64,000 nt of DNA from an uncultured Subdoligranulum sp. (GTDB lineage Bacteria > Bacillota > Clostridia > Oscillospirales > Ruminococcaceae): assembly GCF_963931595.1 (NCBI RefSeq), contig NZ_OZ007030.1, forward strand, positions 1,728,481-1,792,480. Direction: 5' to 3'. The translations under genes were made by a program, and so were the position numbers. Below the pieces are notes generated by a model. It had not been told where the DNA came from. It ran no database searches and saw only the letters and a list, made by a program, of their open reading frames with translations. Every line of letters starts with the position of its first letter. Position 1 is the stretch's first letter. This document shows positions 25,901-33,294 of this stretch, piece by piece.

Positions 25901-25907
25901 CGCCGGA

Positions 25908-25925
25908 AGTTAGTATACACTAACT
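25908..25925 (-). promoter_or_regulatory. Inverted repeat downstream of the distal pflB promoter
   Basis: AGTTAG-N6-CTAACT, 9 bases after the -10 box, matching the element at 22523-22540. Confidence 0.65.
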
Positions 25926-25934
25926 TTCAAAAGT

Positions 25935-25963
25935 ATGCTACCACATCCCCGCGCCCTTGTCAA
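25935..25963 (-). promoter_or_regulatory. Distal pflB promoter (P1)
   Basis: Minus strand: TTGACA (25958-25963), 17-base spacer, TAGCAT (25935-25940). Confidence 0.65.
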
Positions 25964-25974
25964 GCCCGGGCAGA

Positions 25975-26013
25975 CAAAAAGCGGCGGCCCCTTCCCTTGA
26001 GGAAAGGACCGCC
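25975..26013 (-). terminator. Terminator of the 26020-27240 gene
   Basis: A 13-bp stem (one G-U) with a TCAA loop, followed on the minus strand by GCTTTTTG. Confidence 0.85.
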
Positions 26014-26019
26014 GAAAAT

Positions 26020-27240
26020 TCAGAAAAAGAGAAAATGATAGGTGGCAATGGGGATGTTGTAGGATTTGCCCTCCATCAGCAGCACCAGGAAGCATAACCC
26101 GCTGATGACATGCCATGCCAGCGCCGCACCGCACAGGCCCAGGCGAAGGCCCAGATACCCTTCCCGGGTCCCTGCCTTCCAGGCCGTACAGCTGCGCAGC
26201 CACACCGACACCGATTCCAGCAAAAACAGCCAATAGCAGATGAAAGGCCCCCACCACAGGTTGGCGTGGTACAGCCGCTCGCCGCTTTCCACCAGCAGCA
26301 GCGCTTCCGCCATGGCCACACCGAACACCAGCAGGCTGAACCGATAGCGGAAGCCGGACCAGGCCCGGTGCCCCAGCAATATGCCCACCGCCGCCACAAA
26401 CACAAGGGAGCGCACCAGCCCCAGGAGGGCCGCCTCGTTGAAGGGCCCCCACAGCATGGCGTGGCGGTCAAAGTCCACCGTGAAGATCAGCTTCATGCCG
26501 CTGTCCGCCTCGGCAAACAGCACGTTGGCCTGGATCAGGCAGAGGGCGATGCTGGGCAGCACGCTGCAGCCCATGATCACTTCCTGCCACAGGTTCCGGC
26601 CGCGGGTGCGCACCAGATCGGCGATGAGCAGCAACAGCAGTGCCGGAGCAAAGGCGAAGACCAGGCTGGCCTTGAAGCTGGTGGCCACCGTGAGCAGCAC
26701 CGTGTAGACCAGCCAGGCCCGCAGGTCCAGCTTGCCGGTCATGCTGCGCCAGGCCCGGTAGAAGGCCAGCACCGCCAGCAGGGCAAAGGGGGCCAGCATG
26801 ATGTAGGTGGTGTTGTGATAGACCGTGCCGATGATGGTGCCCTGGTACCAGTAGCCGCCCCGGGGAATCCATACCGCCTGGGCCAGGTTGATGACAAGGC
26901 TGGCCAGCAGCCGGGCCGGACGGGACCAGGCGGGCACCGCCGGGCGCAGCGCCCGGGCAAAGAGGGCCACCGCGGCCAGGTGGAACAAAGCCAGCAGCAC
27001 CGCGATGCCCCAGCGCCCGCCCAGGGCGTAGGCGGGACCGATGAGCAGTGAGGTGGTGGAGTAGATCATTCCTTCCCGGGCAAAGGCCAGGTGCTGCCCC
27101 AGATCGGAGGTATAGGGGTCGTTGCCGCCGCCCGGGGAGCAGAGCTGCTGGTAGTGCAGCCAGGCCATGGCCACGGCAAAGACCGCCATCGCCAGCAGGG
27201 ACGCCGCCCACAGCCAGCGTTGTTTTGCAGTTTTGGACAA
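26020..27240 (-). CDS. Polytopic membrane protein, unrecognised family (paralogue A)
   Basis: TTG 27240 behind AAGGGAAGGA gives 406 residues, exactly the length of its paralogue at 46976-48196. About nine or ten hydrophobic segments. Shared blocks include WIPRGGYWY, YHNTTYIMLAPFALL, SFKASLVFAFAPALLLLL, GCSVLPSI, HANLWWGPFICYW and the terminal SYNIPIAT. The topology recalls GT-C-type or polymerase-like membrane proteins of surface-glycan loci, but I cannot assign a function. It stands alone with its own promoter and terminator. Confidence 0.72.
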   Translation of the reverse strand: MSKTAKQRWLWAASLLAMAVFAVAMAWLHYQQLCSPGGGNDPYTSDLGQHLAFAREGMIYSTTSLLIGPAYALGGRWGIAVLLALFHLAAVALFARALRPAVPAWSRPARLLASLVINLAQAVWIPRGGYWYQGTIIGTVYHNTTYIMLAPFALLAVLAFYRAWRSMTGKLDLRAWLVYTVLLTVATSFKASLVFAFAPALLLLLIADLVRTRGRNLWQEVIMGCSVLPSIALCLIQANVLFAEADSGMKLIFTVDFDRHAMLWGPFNEAALLGLVRSLVFVAAVGILLGHRAWSGFRYRFSLLVFGVAMAEALLLVESGERLYHANLWWGPFICYWLFLLESVSVWLRSCTAWKAGTREGYLGLRLGLCGAALAWHVISGLCFLVLLMEGKSYNIPIATYHFLFF

Positions 27241-27306
27241 AAGGGTTCCTTCCCTTCCGGCGGCAAGCCGCCCGAAATTGTTTTGCGGGTAAAACCGTAT
27301 TGTATA

Positions 27307-27334
27307 ATGATACCATACCCTTGGCAAAACGCAA
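27307..27334 (-). promoter_or_regulatory. Promoter of paralogue A
   Basis: Minus strand: TTGCGT (27329-27334), 16-base spacer ending TGG, TATCAT (27307-27312); an overlapping TATACA lies just after. It is nearly identical in layout to the proximal pflB promoter. Confidence 0.6.
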
Positions 27335-27397
27335 GTCCCCGGCCGCTTTTTGGGCAGGGACACCAAAAACAACCTATGAAGCACCGTGTTTTTTTGC

Positions 27398-27426
27398 TTG
27401 CCAAACCGGCGGTTATCCTGTATAAT
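27398..27426 (+). promoter_or_regulatory. Sigma-A promoter of the small export protein gene
   Basis: TTGCCA (27398-27403), 17-base spacer, TATAAT (27421-27426). Confidence 0.85.
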
Positions 27427-27471
27427 AGAGCCTGTTCTGTATATGAAAAATTGACACTGTGAGGTTTCACG

Positions 27472-27951
27472 ATGCTGACAAGTTACCTGTATGTTTTCTT
27501 CATCTCGATGGTGCCCCTGATCGAGCTGCGCGGCGCCATTCCCGCCGGTGTAGTGCTGGGACTGCCGCTGTGGAGCGTCTATGTGGTGGCCATCATCGGC
27601 AACATGCTGCCGGTCCCCTTCATCTTCTTCTTTGCCCGCAAGGTTCTGGAGTGGGGCGCCGACAAGCCGGTCATCGGCAAGTTCTTCACCTTCTGCCTGC
27701 AGAAAGGCCATCGCGGCGGTGAGAAGCTGAAGGCCACCGCCGGCCGCGGCCTGCCCTGGGCGCTGCTGATCTTCGTGGGCATTCCCCTGCCGGGCACCGG
27801 CGCCTGGACCGGTACCCTGGCCGCCAGCCTGCTGGATATGGACTTCAAGTCCAGCGTGCTGGCCTGCATGGGCGGCGTGCTGCTGGCCGGCTGCATCATG
27901 GGTGCGCTGAGCCTGGCCGGCGTTTCTGCCCTGGGCGCTGTGGTAGCGTAA
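27472..27951 (+). CDS. COG2426 / small multidrug export family membrane protein
   Basis: A 159-residue protein with four or five membrane segments. The start PLIELRGAIPAGVVLGLP and the middle IFVGIPLPGTGAWTGTLAASLL are characteristic of the COG2426 (Sm_multidrug_ex) family, a DedA-related group of membrane proteins whose export role is poorly established. It is monocistronic, with promoter and terminator both clear. The ribosome site is GAGGTTT close to the ATG. Confidence 0.85.
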   Translation: MLTSYLYVFFISMVPLIELRGAIPAGVVLGLPLWSVYVVAIIGNMLPVPFIFFFARKVLEWGADKPVIGKFFTFCLQKGHRGGEKLKATAGRGLPWALLIFVGIPLPGTGAWTGTLAASLLDMDFKSSVLACMGGVLLAGCIMGALSLAGVSALGAVVA

Positions 27952-27973
27952 ATTTTTTCTGTATGTAAGTCAA

Positions 27974-28018
27974 AAATCCCGGCCCCGCGATGCATTTCGC
28001 GGGGCCGGGATTTGTTTT
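27974..28018 (+). terminator. Strong terminator after the small export protein gene
   Basis: A 14-bp perfect stem (27977-27990 with 27997-28010) with a 6-base loop, then TTTGTTTT. Confidence 0.9.
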
Positions 28019-28076
28019 ATGCAGGCCGGCAGCTTTTTGCTGTCAAATTGCTGTCACAACGAGCTGTACATCACGC

Positions 28077-28102
28077 AAAAGACACAATATATAGCGTCTT
28101 TT
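28077..28102 (-). terminator. Possible weak terminator of lysS
   Basis: AAAAGAC/GTCTTTT arms around a 12-base AU-rich loop, 30 bases after the lysS stop. The stem is short. Confidence 0.35.
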
Positions 28103-28131
28103 CTTTTTCAGAATGTCTATATAATGCGTTT

Positions 28132-29637
28132 TTACTGGTCGATGGGCTTCATAGTCGGAAAGAGCAGCACATCACGGATGGAGGCGGAGTCGGTGAGCAG
28201 CATGACCAGACGGTCCACGCCGAAGCCCAGGCCGCCCGTGGGGGGCAGGCCGTACTCCAGGGCGGTGACGTAGTCGTAGTCCACCTGGGCCTTGCTGTCC
28301 GGGTCGATCTGCTTGCGCTCGGCCACCTGGCGCTCGAAGCGGCCCTTCTGGTCGATGGGATCGTTCAGCTCGCTGAAGGCGTTGCCGAACTCGGTGGCGT
28401 TGATGAAGTACTCGAAGCGCTCGGTGATGGCCGGATTGCTGGGCTTGCGCTTGGCCAGCGGGCTGACTTCCACGGGATAGTCGTAGATGAAGGTGGGCTG
28501 GATGAGGTTCTCCTCCACGAAGGCATCGAAGAACTCGGCCAGGATGGAGCCCTTGGTGGGAATCTCGGGCAGCTCCACATGATGCTCCTTGGCCAGGGCG
28601 ATGGCATCCTCGTCGGACTGGACGGTGTCGAAGTCCACGCCGGAATACTTCTTGACGGCCTCGGTCATCGTCATCCGCTCCCAGTGGGAGAGGTCGATCT
28701 CCTTGCCCTGGTAGGTGATCTGCAGGGTGCCGCAGACCTTCTGGGCCACCGTCTTCATCATCTCCTCCACCAGGTCCATCATGCCGTGGTAGTCGGTGTA
28801 GGCCTGGTAGAGCTCGATGGTGGTGAACTCGGGGTTGTGCTTGGGGTCCATGCCCTCGTTGCGGAAGATGCGGCCCACCTCGTAGACACGGTCCATACCG
28901 CCCACGATCAGCCGCTTGAGGTAGAGCTCGGTCTCGATGCGCAGCACCATGTCCATGTTCAGCGTGTTGTGGTGGGTCAGGAAGGGCCGGGCCGAGGCAC
29001 CGATCTCAAAGGGGGTCAGGATGGGGGTCTCCACTTCCAGGAAGCCCTTGCCGTCCAGATAGCTGCGCAGTTCCCGCAGGATGGCGCTGCGCTTAATGAA
29101 GGTCTGCTTCACGTCGGGGTTGACGATCAGGTCCACATAGCGCTGACGGTACCGGGCTTCCCGGTCGGTGAGGCCGTGGAACTTTTCGGGCAGGGGCAGC
29201 AGGCTCTTGGACAGCAGCGTCAGCTCGCTGACCCGCACCGAGATCTCGCCCATCTTGGTGCGGAACACTTCGCCCTTGCAGCCGATGATGTCGCCGATGT
29301 CCAGCTTCTTGAAGGCCGCGTAGGCCTCGTCGCCCAGCAGATCCCGCTTCACAAAGATCTGGATATCGCCCTTCTGGTCCCGCAGATGGGCAAAGCTCGC
29401 CTTGCCCATGACACGTTTGGACATCATGCGGCCGGCCAGCGTGACGATCTTGCCGGTCTCCGCCTCGGCGGGCAGATCGGCAAACTCGGCTTTCAGGTCG
29501 GCTGAGTAGGCGTCCTGGGGGTACTTGGTGATGACGAAGGGGTCATGACCGGCGGCGCGCAGGTCGGCCAGCTTCTGACGGCGGACAGCCGCCTGCTGGC
29601 TCAGGTCCTGCTCAGTCTGGGGCTTGTTCTGCTCCAT
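28132..29637 (-). CDS. lysS: Lysyl-tRNA synthetase, class II
   Basis: The ATG at 29637 behind AAAGGA gives 501 residues, normal length. It charges tRNA-Lys. The N-terminal OB-fold anticodon-binding domain (about 60-150, with VTLAGRMMSKRVMGKASF) precedes the class II core: motif 1 around FLEVETPILTP, motif 2 RNEGMDPKHNPEFTT and motif 3 GLGFGVDRLVMLL. It follows greA with a weak terminator between, probably in the same unit. Confidence 0.97.
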   Translation of the reverse strand: MEQNKPQTEQDLSQQAAVRRQKLADLRAAGHDPFVITKYPQDAYSADLKAEFADLPAEAETGKIVTLAGRMMSKRVMGKASFAHLRDQKGDIQIFVKRDLLGDEAYAAFKKLDIGDIIGCKGEVFRTKMGEISVRVSELTLLSKSLLPLPEKFHGLTDREARYRQRYVDLIVNPDVKQTFIKRSAILRELRSYLDGKGFLEVETPILTPFEIGASARPFLTHHNTLNMDMVLRIETELYLKRLIVGGMDRVYEVGRIFRNEGMDPKHNPEFTTIELYQAYTDYHGMMDLVEEMMKTVAQKVCGTLQITYQGKEIDLSHWERMTMTEAVKKYSGVDFDTVQSDEDAIALAKEHHVELPEIPTKGSILAEFFDAFVEENLIQPTFIYDYPVEVSPLAKRKPSNPAITERFEYFINATEFGNAFSELNDPIDQKGRFERQVAERKQIDPDSKAQVDYDYVTALEYGLPPTGGLGFGVDRLVMLLTDSASIRDVLLFPTMKPIDQ

Positions 29638-29664
29638 GAGAGATCTTCCTTTCTTGTTATCATG

Positions 29665-29695
29665 CAAAAAGGGGCAGGTATTCCCCGCCCCTGCC
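29665..29695 (-). terminator. Possible terminator between greA and lysS
   Basis: On the minus strand GGCAGG and CCTGCC arms, then CCTTTTTTG. The stem is only 6 bp, so it may attenuate rather than stop transcription into lysS. Confidence 0.5.
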
Positions 29696-29700
29696 TTGTT

Positions 29701-30189
29701 TTACTTCGAGCGCGAAACGGCCAGCACCTTGTACACGATGATGTTGCCGTTGGGCAGGGTAACGTCCACCTCGTCGCCGGCCTTGTGGCCGATGAGGGCA
29801 GCGCCCACCGGGCTCTCGTCGCTGATGCGGTTGAGGTTCATGTCCGCCTCGGTGGAGCCGGTGATGTCATATTCCTCGGCCTCGTCGGGATCGTCTCCCT
29901 CGGCGAGGATCTTGACGCGCATACCGATGGAAACGGTGTCGTTGGACAGTTCGCTGTCATCGATGATGCGGGCCACCTTCAGGGTCGCCTCCAGGTCGGC
30001 GATGCGGGCCTCCACGATGGCCTGCTCTTCCTTGGCGGCGTCATACTCGGCATTCTCGCTCAGGTCGCCGTAGCCGCGGGCGACCTTGATCTTGTCTGCC
30101 ACCTCTTTACGTTTGACGGTGCGCAGTTCGTTCAGATCCTGTTCCAGCTTTTTGTAACCCTCACGGGTAACGACGACTTCTTTAGCCAT
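29701..30189 (-). CDS. greA: Transcription elongation factor GreA
   Basis: A 162-residue protein, typical length. GreA binds in the secondary channel of RNA polymerase and stimulates cleavage of backtracked transcripts. The N-terminal coiled coil (about 12-75) carries the acidic tip in GYGDLSENAEYDAAKEEQ; the C-terminal FKBP-like domain has ISDESPVGAALIGHKAGD. The ATG follows AGGAGAATCGAGC. A near-perfect consensus promoter with an inverted repeat in its spacer drives it. Confidence 0.97.
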   Translation of the reverse strand: MAKEVVVTREGYKKLEQDLNELRTVKRKEVADKIKVARGYGDLSENAEYDAAKEEQAIVEARIADLEATLKVARIIDDSELSNDTVSIGMRVKILAEGDDPDEAEEYDITGSTEADMNLNRISDESPVGAALIGHKAGDEVDVTLPNGNIIVYKVLAVSRSK

Positions 30190-30226
30190 GCTCGATTCTC
30201 CTAACTGATACGCGATAGTAAAAGTT

Positions 30227-30251
30227 GTGCGGCCCGCAAAATGAGCCGCAC
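30227..30251 (-). other. Hairpin at the start of the greA leader
   Basis: GTGCGGC/GCCGCAC arms about 4 bases after the predicted start site, followed on the minus strand by AACTTTT. It could attenuate greA or act as a trpS terminator. Confidence 0.45.
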
Positions 30252-30261
30252 CAATTTAGTT

Positions 30262-30290
30262 ATTATATCGGCTCAAAGCCGATTTGTCAA
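30262..30290 (-). promoter_or_regulatory. Consensus sigma-A promoter of greA with inverted repeat in the spacer
   Basis: Minus strand: TTGACA (30285-30290), 17-base spacer, TATAAT (30262-30267). The spacer contains ATCGGCT-TTG-AGCCGAT, a perfect 7-base inverted repeat. Confidence 0.85.
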
Positions 30291-30310
30291 GGGTTTTGCG
30301 CTGGGTCGCG

Positions 30311-31321
30311 TTATTTGTCCAGCTGCAGAAGCCCCACCTTGCGGTACACCTTGCTCACCGTCCGGTTGGCGATGCGGGCAGCCCGCTGGGCGCCGTCCTT
30401 CAGCACGCCGTCCACGTAGGCCTTGTCCGCCAGGATGCGGTTGTACTCGCTCTGGACCGGGACCAGCGCGTCGGCCGTCACCTCGGCCACCGCCATCTTG
30501 AAGTCGCCGTAGCCCTTGCCGGCGAACTCCGCCTCGATCTCCTCCATCGTCTTGCCGGTGAAGGTGGAGTAGATGGCCATCAGGTTGGAGACACCGGGCT
30601 TGGTCTCCCGGTCAAAGCGGACCACACCGTCCGAGTCGGTGACGGCGCGCTTGAACTTGCGTACGATGGTGTCCTTGTCGTCGGTCATGAGCACAAAGGA
30701 GTTGACGTTGGTGTCAGACTTGCTCATCTTCTTGGTGGGCTCGGCCAGCGACATGATCTTGGCGCCGGATGCCGGCACGTAGCCCTCGGGCAGCGTGAAG
30801 GTATCGCCGTAGACGCCGTTGAAGCGGTTGGCAATGTTGCGGGCCAGCTCCAGGTGCTGGGTCTGGTCCTGCCCCACCGGCACCAGGTCGGCGTTGTAGA
30901 TCAGGATATCCGCGGCCATCAGCACCGGGTAGGTAAACAGACCGCCGTTGACGTTGTCGGGATGCTTGGCGCTCTTGTCCTTGAACTGGGTCATGCGGGA
31001 CAGCTCACCGAACTGGGTGTTGCAGGCAAGAATCCAGGACAGCTCACAGTGGGCCGGCACGTGGCTCTGCACAAAGAGGATATGTTTTTCCGGGTCGATG
31101 CCCACCGCCAGCAGCAGCGCGGTCAGTTCGCGGGTGCGGCGGCGCAGATCGGCGGGGACCTGGCGCACCGTCAGGGCGTGCAGGTCAGCGACCATATACA
31201 GGCAGTCATAGTCGGGCTGCAGCAGGGCCCAGTTGCGCACCGCGCCGATGTAGTTGCCCAGCGTCGGCGTACCGGTGGGCTGAATGCCCGAAAGAATCCG
31301 TTTACGTTTTTCTTCTGCCAT
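30311..31321 (-). CDS. trpS: Tryptophanyl-tRNA synthetase
   Basis: ATG 31321 behind AGGTGG gives 336 residues, standard length. A class I synthetase that charges tRNA-Trp: the HIGH-equivalent lies in PTGTPTLGNYIGA (about 15-27) and KMSKS in EPTKKMSKSD. AILIYNADLVPVGQDQ-type residues of the active site are visible (LIYNADLVPVGQDQTQH). It has its own promoter, and no leader T-box structure was recognised in the short upstream region. Confidence 0.97.
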   Translation of the reverse strand: MAEEKRKRILSGIQPTGTPTLGNYIGAVRNWALLQPDYDCLYMVADLHALTVRQVPADLRRRTRELTALLLAVGIDPEKHILFVQSHVPAHCELSWILACNTQFGELSRMTQFKDKSAKHPDNVNGGLFTYPVLMAADILIYNADLVPVGQDQTQHLELARNIANRFNGVYGDTFTLPEGYVPASGAKIMSLAEPTKKMSKSDTNVNSFVLMTDDKDTIVRKFKRAVTDSDGVVRFDRETKPGVSNLMAIYSTFTGKTMEEIEAEFAGKGYGDFKMAVAEVTADALVPVQSEYNRILADKAYVDGVLKDGAQRAARIANRTVSKVYRKVGLLQLDK

Positions 31322-31376
31322 AATTTCCACCTTCTATAAAATACACGGGCCGAAGCGGTCCGCTGTAGTATCTACT

Positions 31377-31405
31377 ATTCAATCACACGCCGGGCGCTTT
31401 GTCAA
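31377..31405 (-). promoter_or_regulatory. Promoter of trpS
   Basis: Minus strand: TTGACA (31400-31405), 17-base spacer, TTGAAT (31377-31382). Confidence 0.65.
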
Positions 31406-31407
31406 CA

Positions 31408-31440
31408 GAAATTGCCCGCAGCACAAAAGACTGCGGGCAG
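31408..31440 (-). terminator. Terminator of the sigma/DUF4179 unit
   Basis: A 9-bp stem (31413-31421 with 31431-31439) with a 9-base loop, followed by a weak U-rich stretch on the minus strand. Confidence 0.6.
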
Positions 31441-31449
31441 GGTTTTGAT

Positions 31450-32622
31450 TCAGGACAGCGGCACGGTAAATTCGGTCAGCACTTCCCCGGTGCCGGGCTG
31501 GGTGGAATAGTCCATTTTGTAGACCGTCACCGTCACGGTGGGGCTGTTTTCCGGCACGGTGTCAAAGTAGTAGGTCCAGAGATAATCGCTGTTGCTGTCA
31601 TTTTCGTCCAGATGCACGCCCTCGCCCCGTTCGGCTTTCAGCAGGGTGCCGTCTGCGGCGGTGAGTTTGACCTGGGTGCTGTACTGGCTGGGCAGCTGGA
31701 TCTCCAGTCTGGCGGCGGCCGGGGTGGCGGTCAGGCTGTGGAGCGTCACGCCGTCCCGGGTCAGCGGCCCGGTGAAGGAGCGGATGCCCTCGGTGCCGGG
31801 CTCCGGGATGGTAAAGGTCAGGGTGTAGTCCCCTGCCAGCGGGGTCTCGTCGTGGTATTCCCAATGGCTGTACTGGCTGCCCCACTCGCTGGTGCGCTCC
31901 TCCAGCATCTCCACATTGCAGGCCACCAGGTCATGGAGCTGCAGCGTCACCGTCCGGCCGCTCAGGGAGCCATCCGTCTCATAGAGGAAGAGGGGATAGT
32001 TGAGCCCCATCACGAAGGTGCGGTCGTCCTGCCGGGTGAACCAGCCATCTCCTTCCTCCAGGATGGCGGCGCCGTCTTCGAGAAGCAGCGCCCCCGAAGC
32101 CTCGGCGGTATCGGCGGGCATGGAGCCGCCGGCATCGGCCCGGATGGTATCGAACCCGGCCAGGCTGTCGTCTGCGGCGGTGAGCACCAGGCTCAGCCGC
32201 ATCCAGTCCTCGTCCCGGTAGATCTGCCCCAGCGTCACCGTGTAGGGGCTGGCGGCACTCTCGGCGGTTTTTTTCACCGTCTGGGCGTAGCCGTTGAGCT
32301 GCTCGCTGCGCAGGCGGGTGTCGGCGTCCCGGTTGATGCGGCTGAAGAGGGTGCCCACCAGCGGCAGGCTCTCGGCGAAGGCGGGGTTGGCCAGGTTCAC
32401 GCTGCCCAGCAGCACTACACAGGCCGCGGCCGCCACCGCTGCGCTGCGCACCAGCCGCAGCAGGGGGCGGGAACGCCGCGGTGCAGGGCGGCTCTCGGCG
32501 TGCACCTGCCCGCGGGCCGATGCCAGCACCCGGTCCCACTCCCCTTCCGCCAGCGGGACGGCGGGCGGGTCCAGGCGGTTCAGTTCGTCCAGCAGCGAGC
32601 GGTCAAAGTTTTCTTTACGCAT
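31450..32622 (-). CDS. DUF4179 domain-containing protein, putative anti-sigma factor
   Basis: A 390-residue type II membrane protein. A cytoplasmic stretch (1-55), which would hold the sigma-binding part, precedes a membrane segment (about 58-76, AAVAAAACVVLLGSVNLA) and a large extracytoplasmic region starting with the DUF4179 motif NPAFAESLPLVGTLFSRIN. Such proteins are usually encoded next to ECF sigma factors and are thought to hold them inactive. It overlaps the sigma gene by 8 bases, so the two are made together. Confidence 0.85.
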   Translation of the reverse strand: MRKENFDRSLLDELNRLDPPAVPLAEGEWDRVLASARGQVHAESRPAPRRSRPLLRLVRSAAVAAAACVVLLGSVNLANPAFAESLPLVGTLFSRINRDADTRLRSEQLNGYAQTVKKTAESAASPYTVTLGQIYRDEDWMRLSLVLTAADDSLAGFDTIRADAGGSMPADTAEASGALLLEDGAAILEEGDGWFTRQDDRTFVMGLNYPLFLYETDGSLSGRTVTLQLHDLVACNVEMLEERTSEWGSQYSHWEYHDETPLAGDYTLTFTIPEPGTEGIRSFTGPLTRDGVTLHSLTATPAAARLEIQLPSQYSTQVKLTAADGTLLKAERGEGVHLDENDSNSDYLWTYYFDTVPENSPTVTVTVYKMDYSTQPGTGEVLTEFTVPLS

Positions 32623-33169
32623 GGCAGTGCACTCCCTTCTTTTGTAACTGGCGGCGCAGCCGTTCCCGGCCGCGGCTTAAGCGGGTGTTGACGGTGCCCT
32701 CGGTCATGCCCAGGGCGCGGGCGATCTCTTTACTGGACTGTAGCAGATAATACTTGCGCAGGAAAATCTCCCGGTCGGGCGGGTCCATGGCCGCCACCAG
32801 GCCCCCCGCCCAGTCGGCAGCGTCCGAGGTGGCGCGGTCAAATTCCGCCACCTCCCCCAGGGTCTGCCCCAGTTCTTCGTCCAGCGATAGTGCCGCGTGC
32901 CGGCACAGCGCATGGTAACGGTCAATGCCCTTGTTGCGCGCCGTCACCAGCAGCCAGGGGCGCAGCGGTGTTTTTTGTTGTTCCAGCGCGGCGGCATGGC
33001 GCCACAGCGATACAAAGGTATCGGCGATACACTCCTCCACATCCCGCGGGTCCCGCGGCAAAATGCGCAGCAGCACGGCTTTGACCAGCGAGGCATAGGC
33101 CTGCATGGCAGCCTGCAGCCCGGCGTCGGGGTCAGTCTGCAGCAGGCGGGTCAGGTCCCGGTCATTCAC
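32615..33169 (-). CDS. ECF-type RNA polymerase sigma factor
   Basis: A GTG start at 33169, 7 bases behind GGGAGG, gives 184 residues. The ATG at 33165 is out of frame. Region 2 (about 25-90) has DVEECIADTFVSLWRHA and LLVTARNKGIDRYH; region 4 (about 125-180) has DREIFLRKYYLLQSSKEIARAL followed by MTEGTVNTRLSRGRERL, the DNA-binding helix-turn-helix. It works with the overlapping DUF4179 gene. The stress signal is unknown. Confidence 0.93.
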   Translation of the reverse strand: MNDRDLTRLLQTDPDAGLQAAMQAYASLVKAVLLRILPRDPRDVEECIADTFVSLWRHAAALEQQKTPLRPWLLVTARNKGIDRYHALCRHAALSLDEELGQTLGEVAEFDRATSDAADWAGGLVAAMDPPDREIFLRKYYLLQSSKEIARALGMTEGTVNTRLSRGRERLRRQLQKKGVHCHA

Positions 33170-33215
33170 TTGGATTCCTCCCTGTTGTTGTTCTGGAAGC
33201 GCTTCTTATCTATCC

Positions 33216-33243
33216 AGACGGGACGGCGGGGCAAAATCTTACA
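33216..33243 (-). promoter_or_regulatory. Candidate autoregulated ECF-type promoter
   Basis: Minus strand: TGTAAG (33238-33243), 17-base spacer, CGTCT (33216-33220), about 45 bases before the sigma start. It resembles ECF promoters (TGAAAC-type -35, CGT-type -10) and no sigma-A pair was found instead. Confidence 0.45.
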
Positions 33244-33250
33244 GCCAGCA

Positions 33251-33282
33251 CAAAAAAAGAGGACGCACGCCGGTGCGTCCTC
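33251..33282 (-). terminator. Terminator of the GH25-MBL-DUF5662 unit
   Basis: A 9-bp perfect stem with a 6-base loop, followed on the minus strand by seven U residues. Confidence 0.92.
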
Positions 33283-33294
33283 CCCGTCATGGTT

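Noticed and set aside
28012..29505. Plus-strand open frame opposite lysS
   Set aside because: Same kind of antisense shadow; lysS motifs are all on the minus strand.
31322..31405. T-box leader before trpS
   Set aside because: The predicted leader is only about 50 bases, too short for specifier and antiterminator domains.
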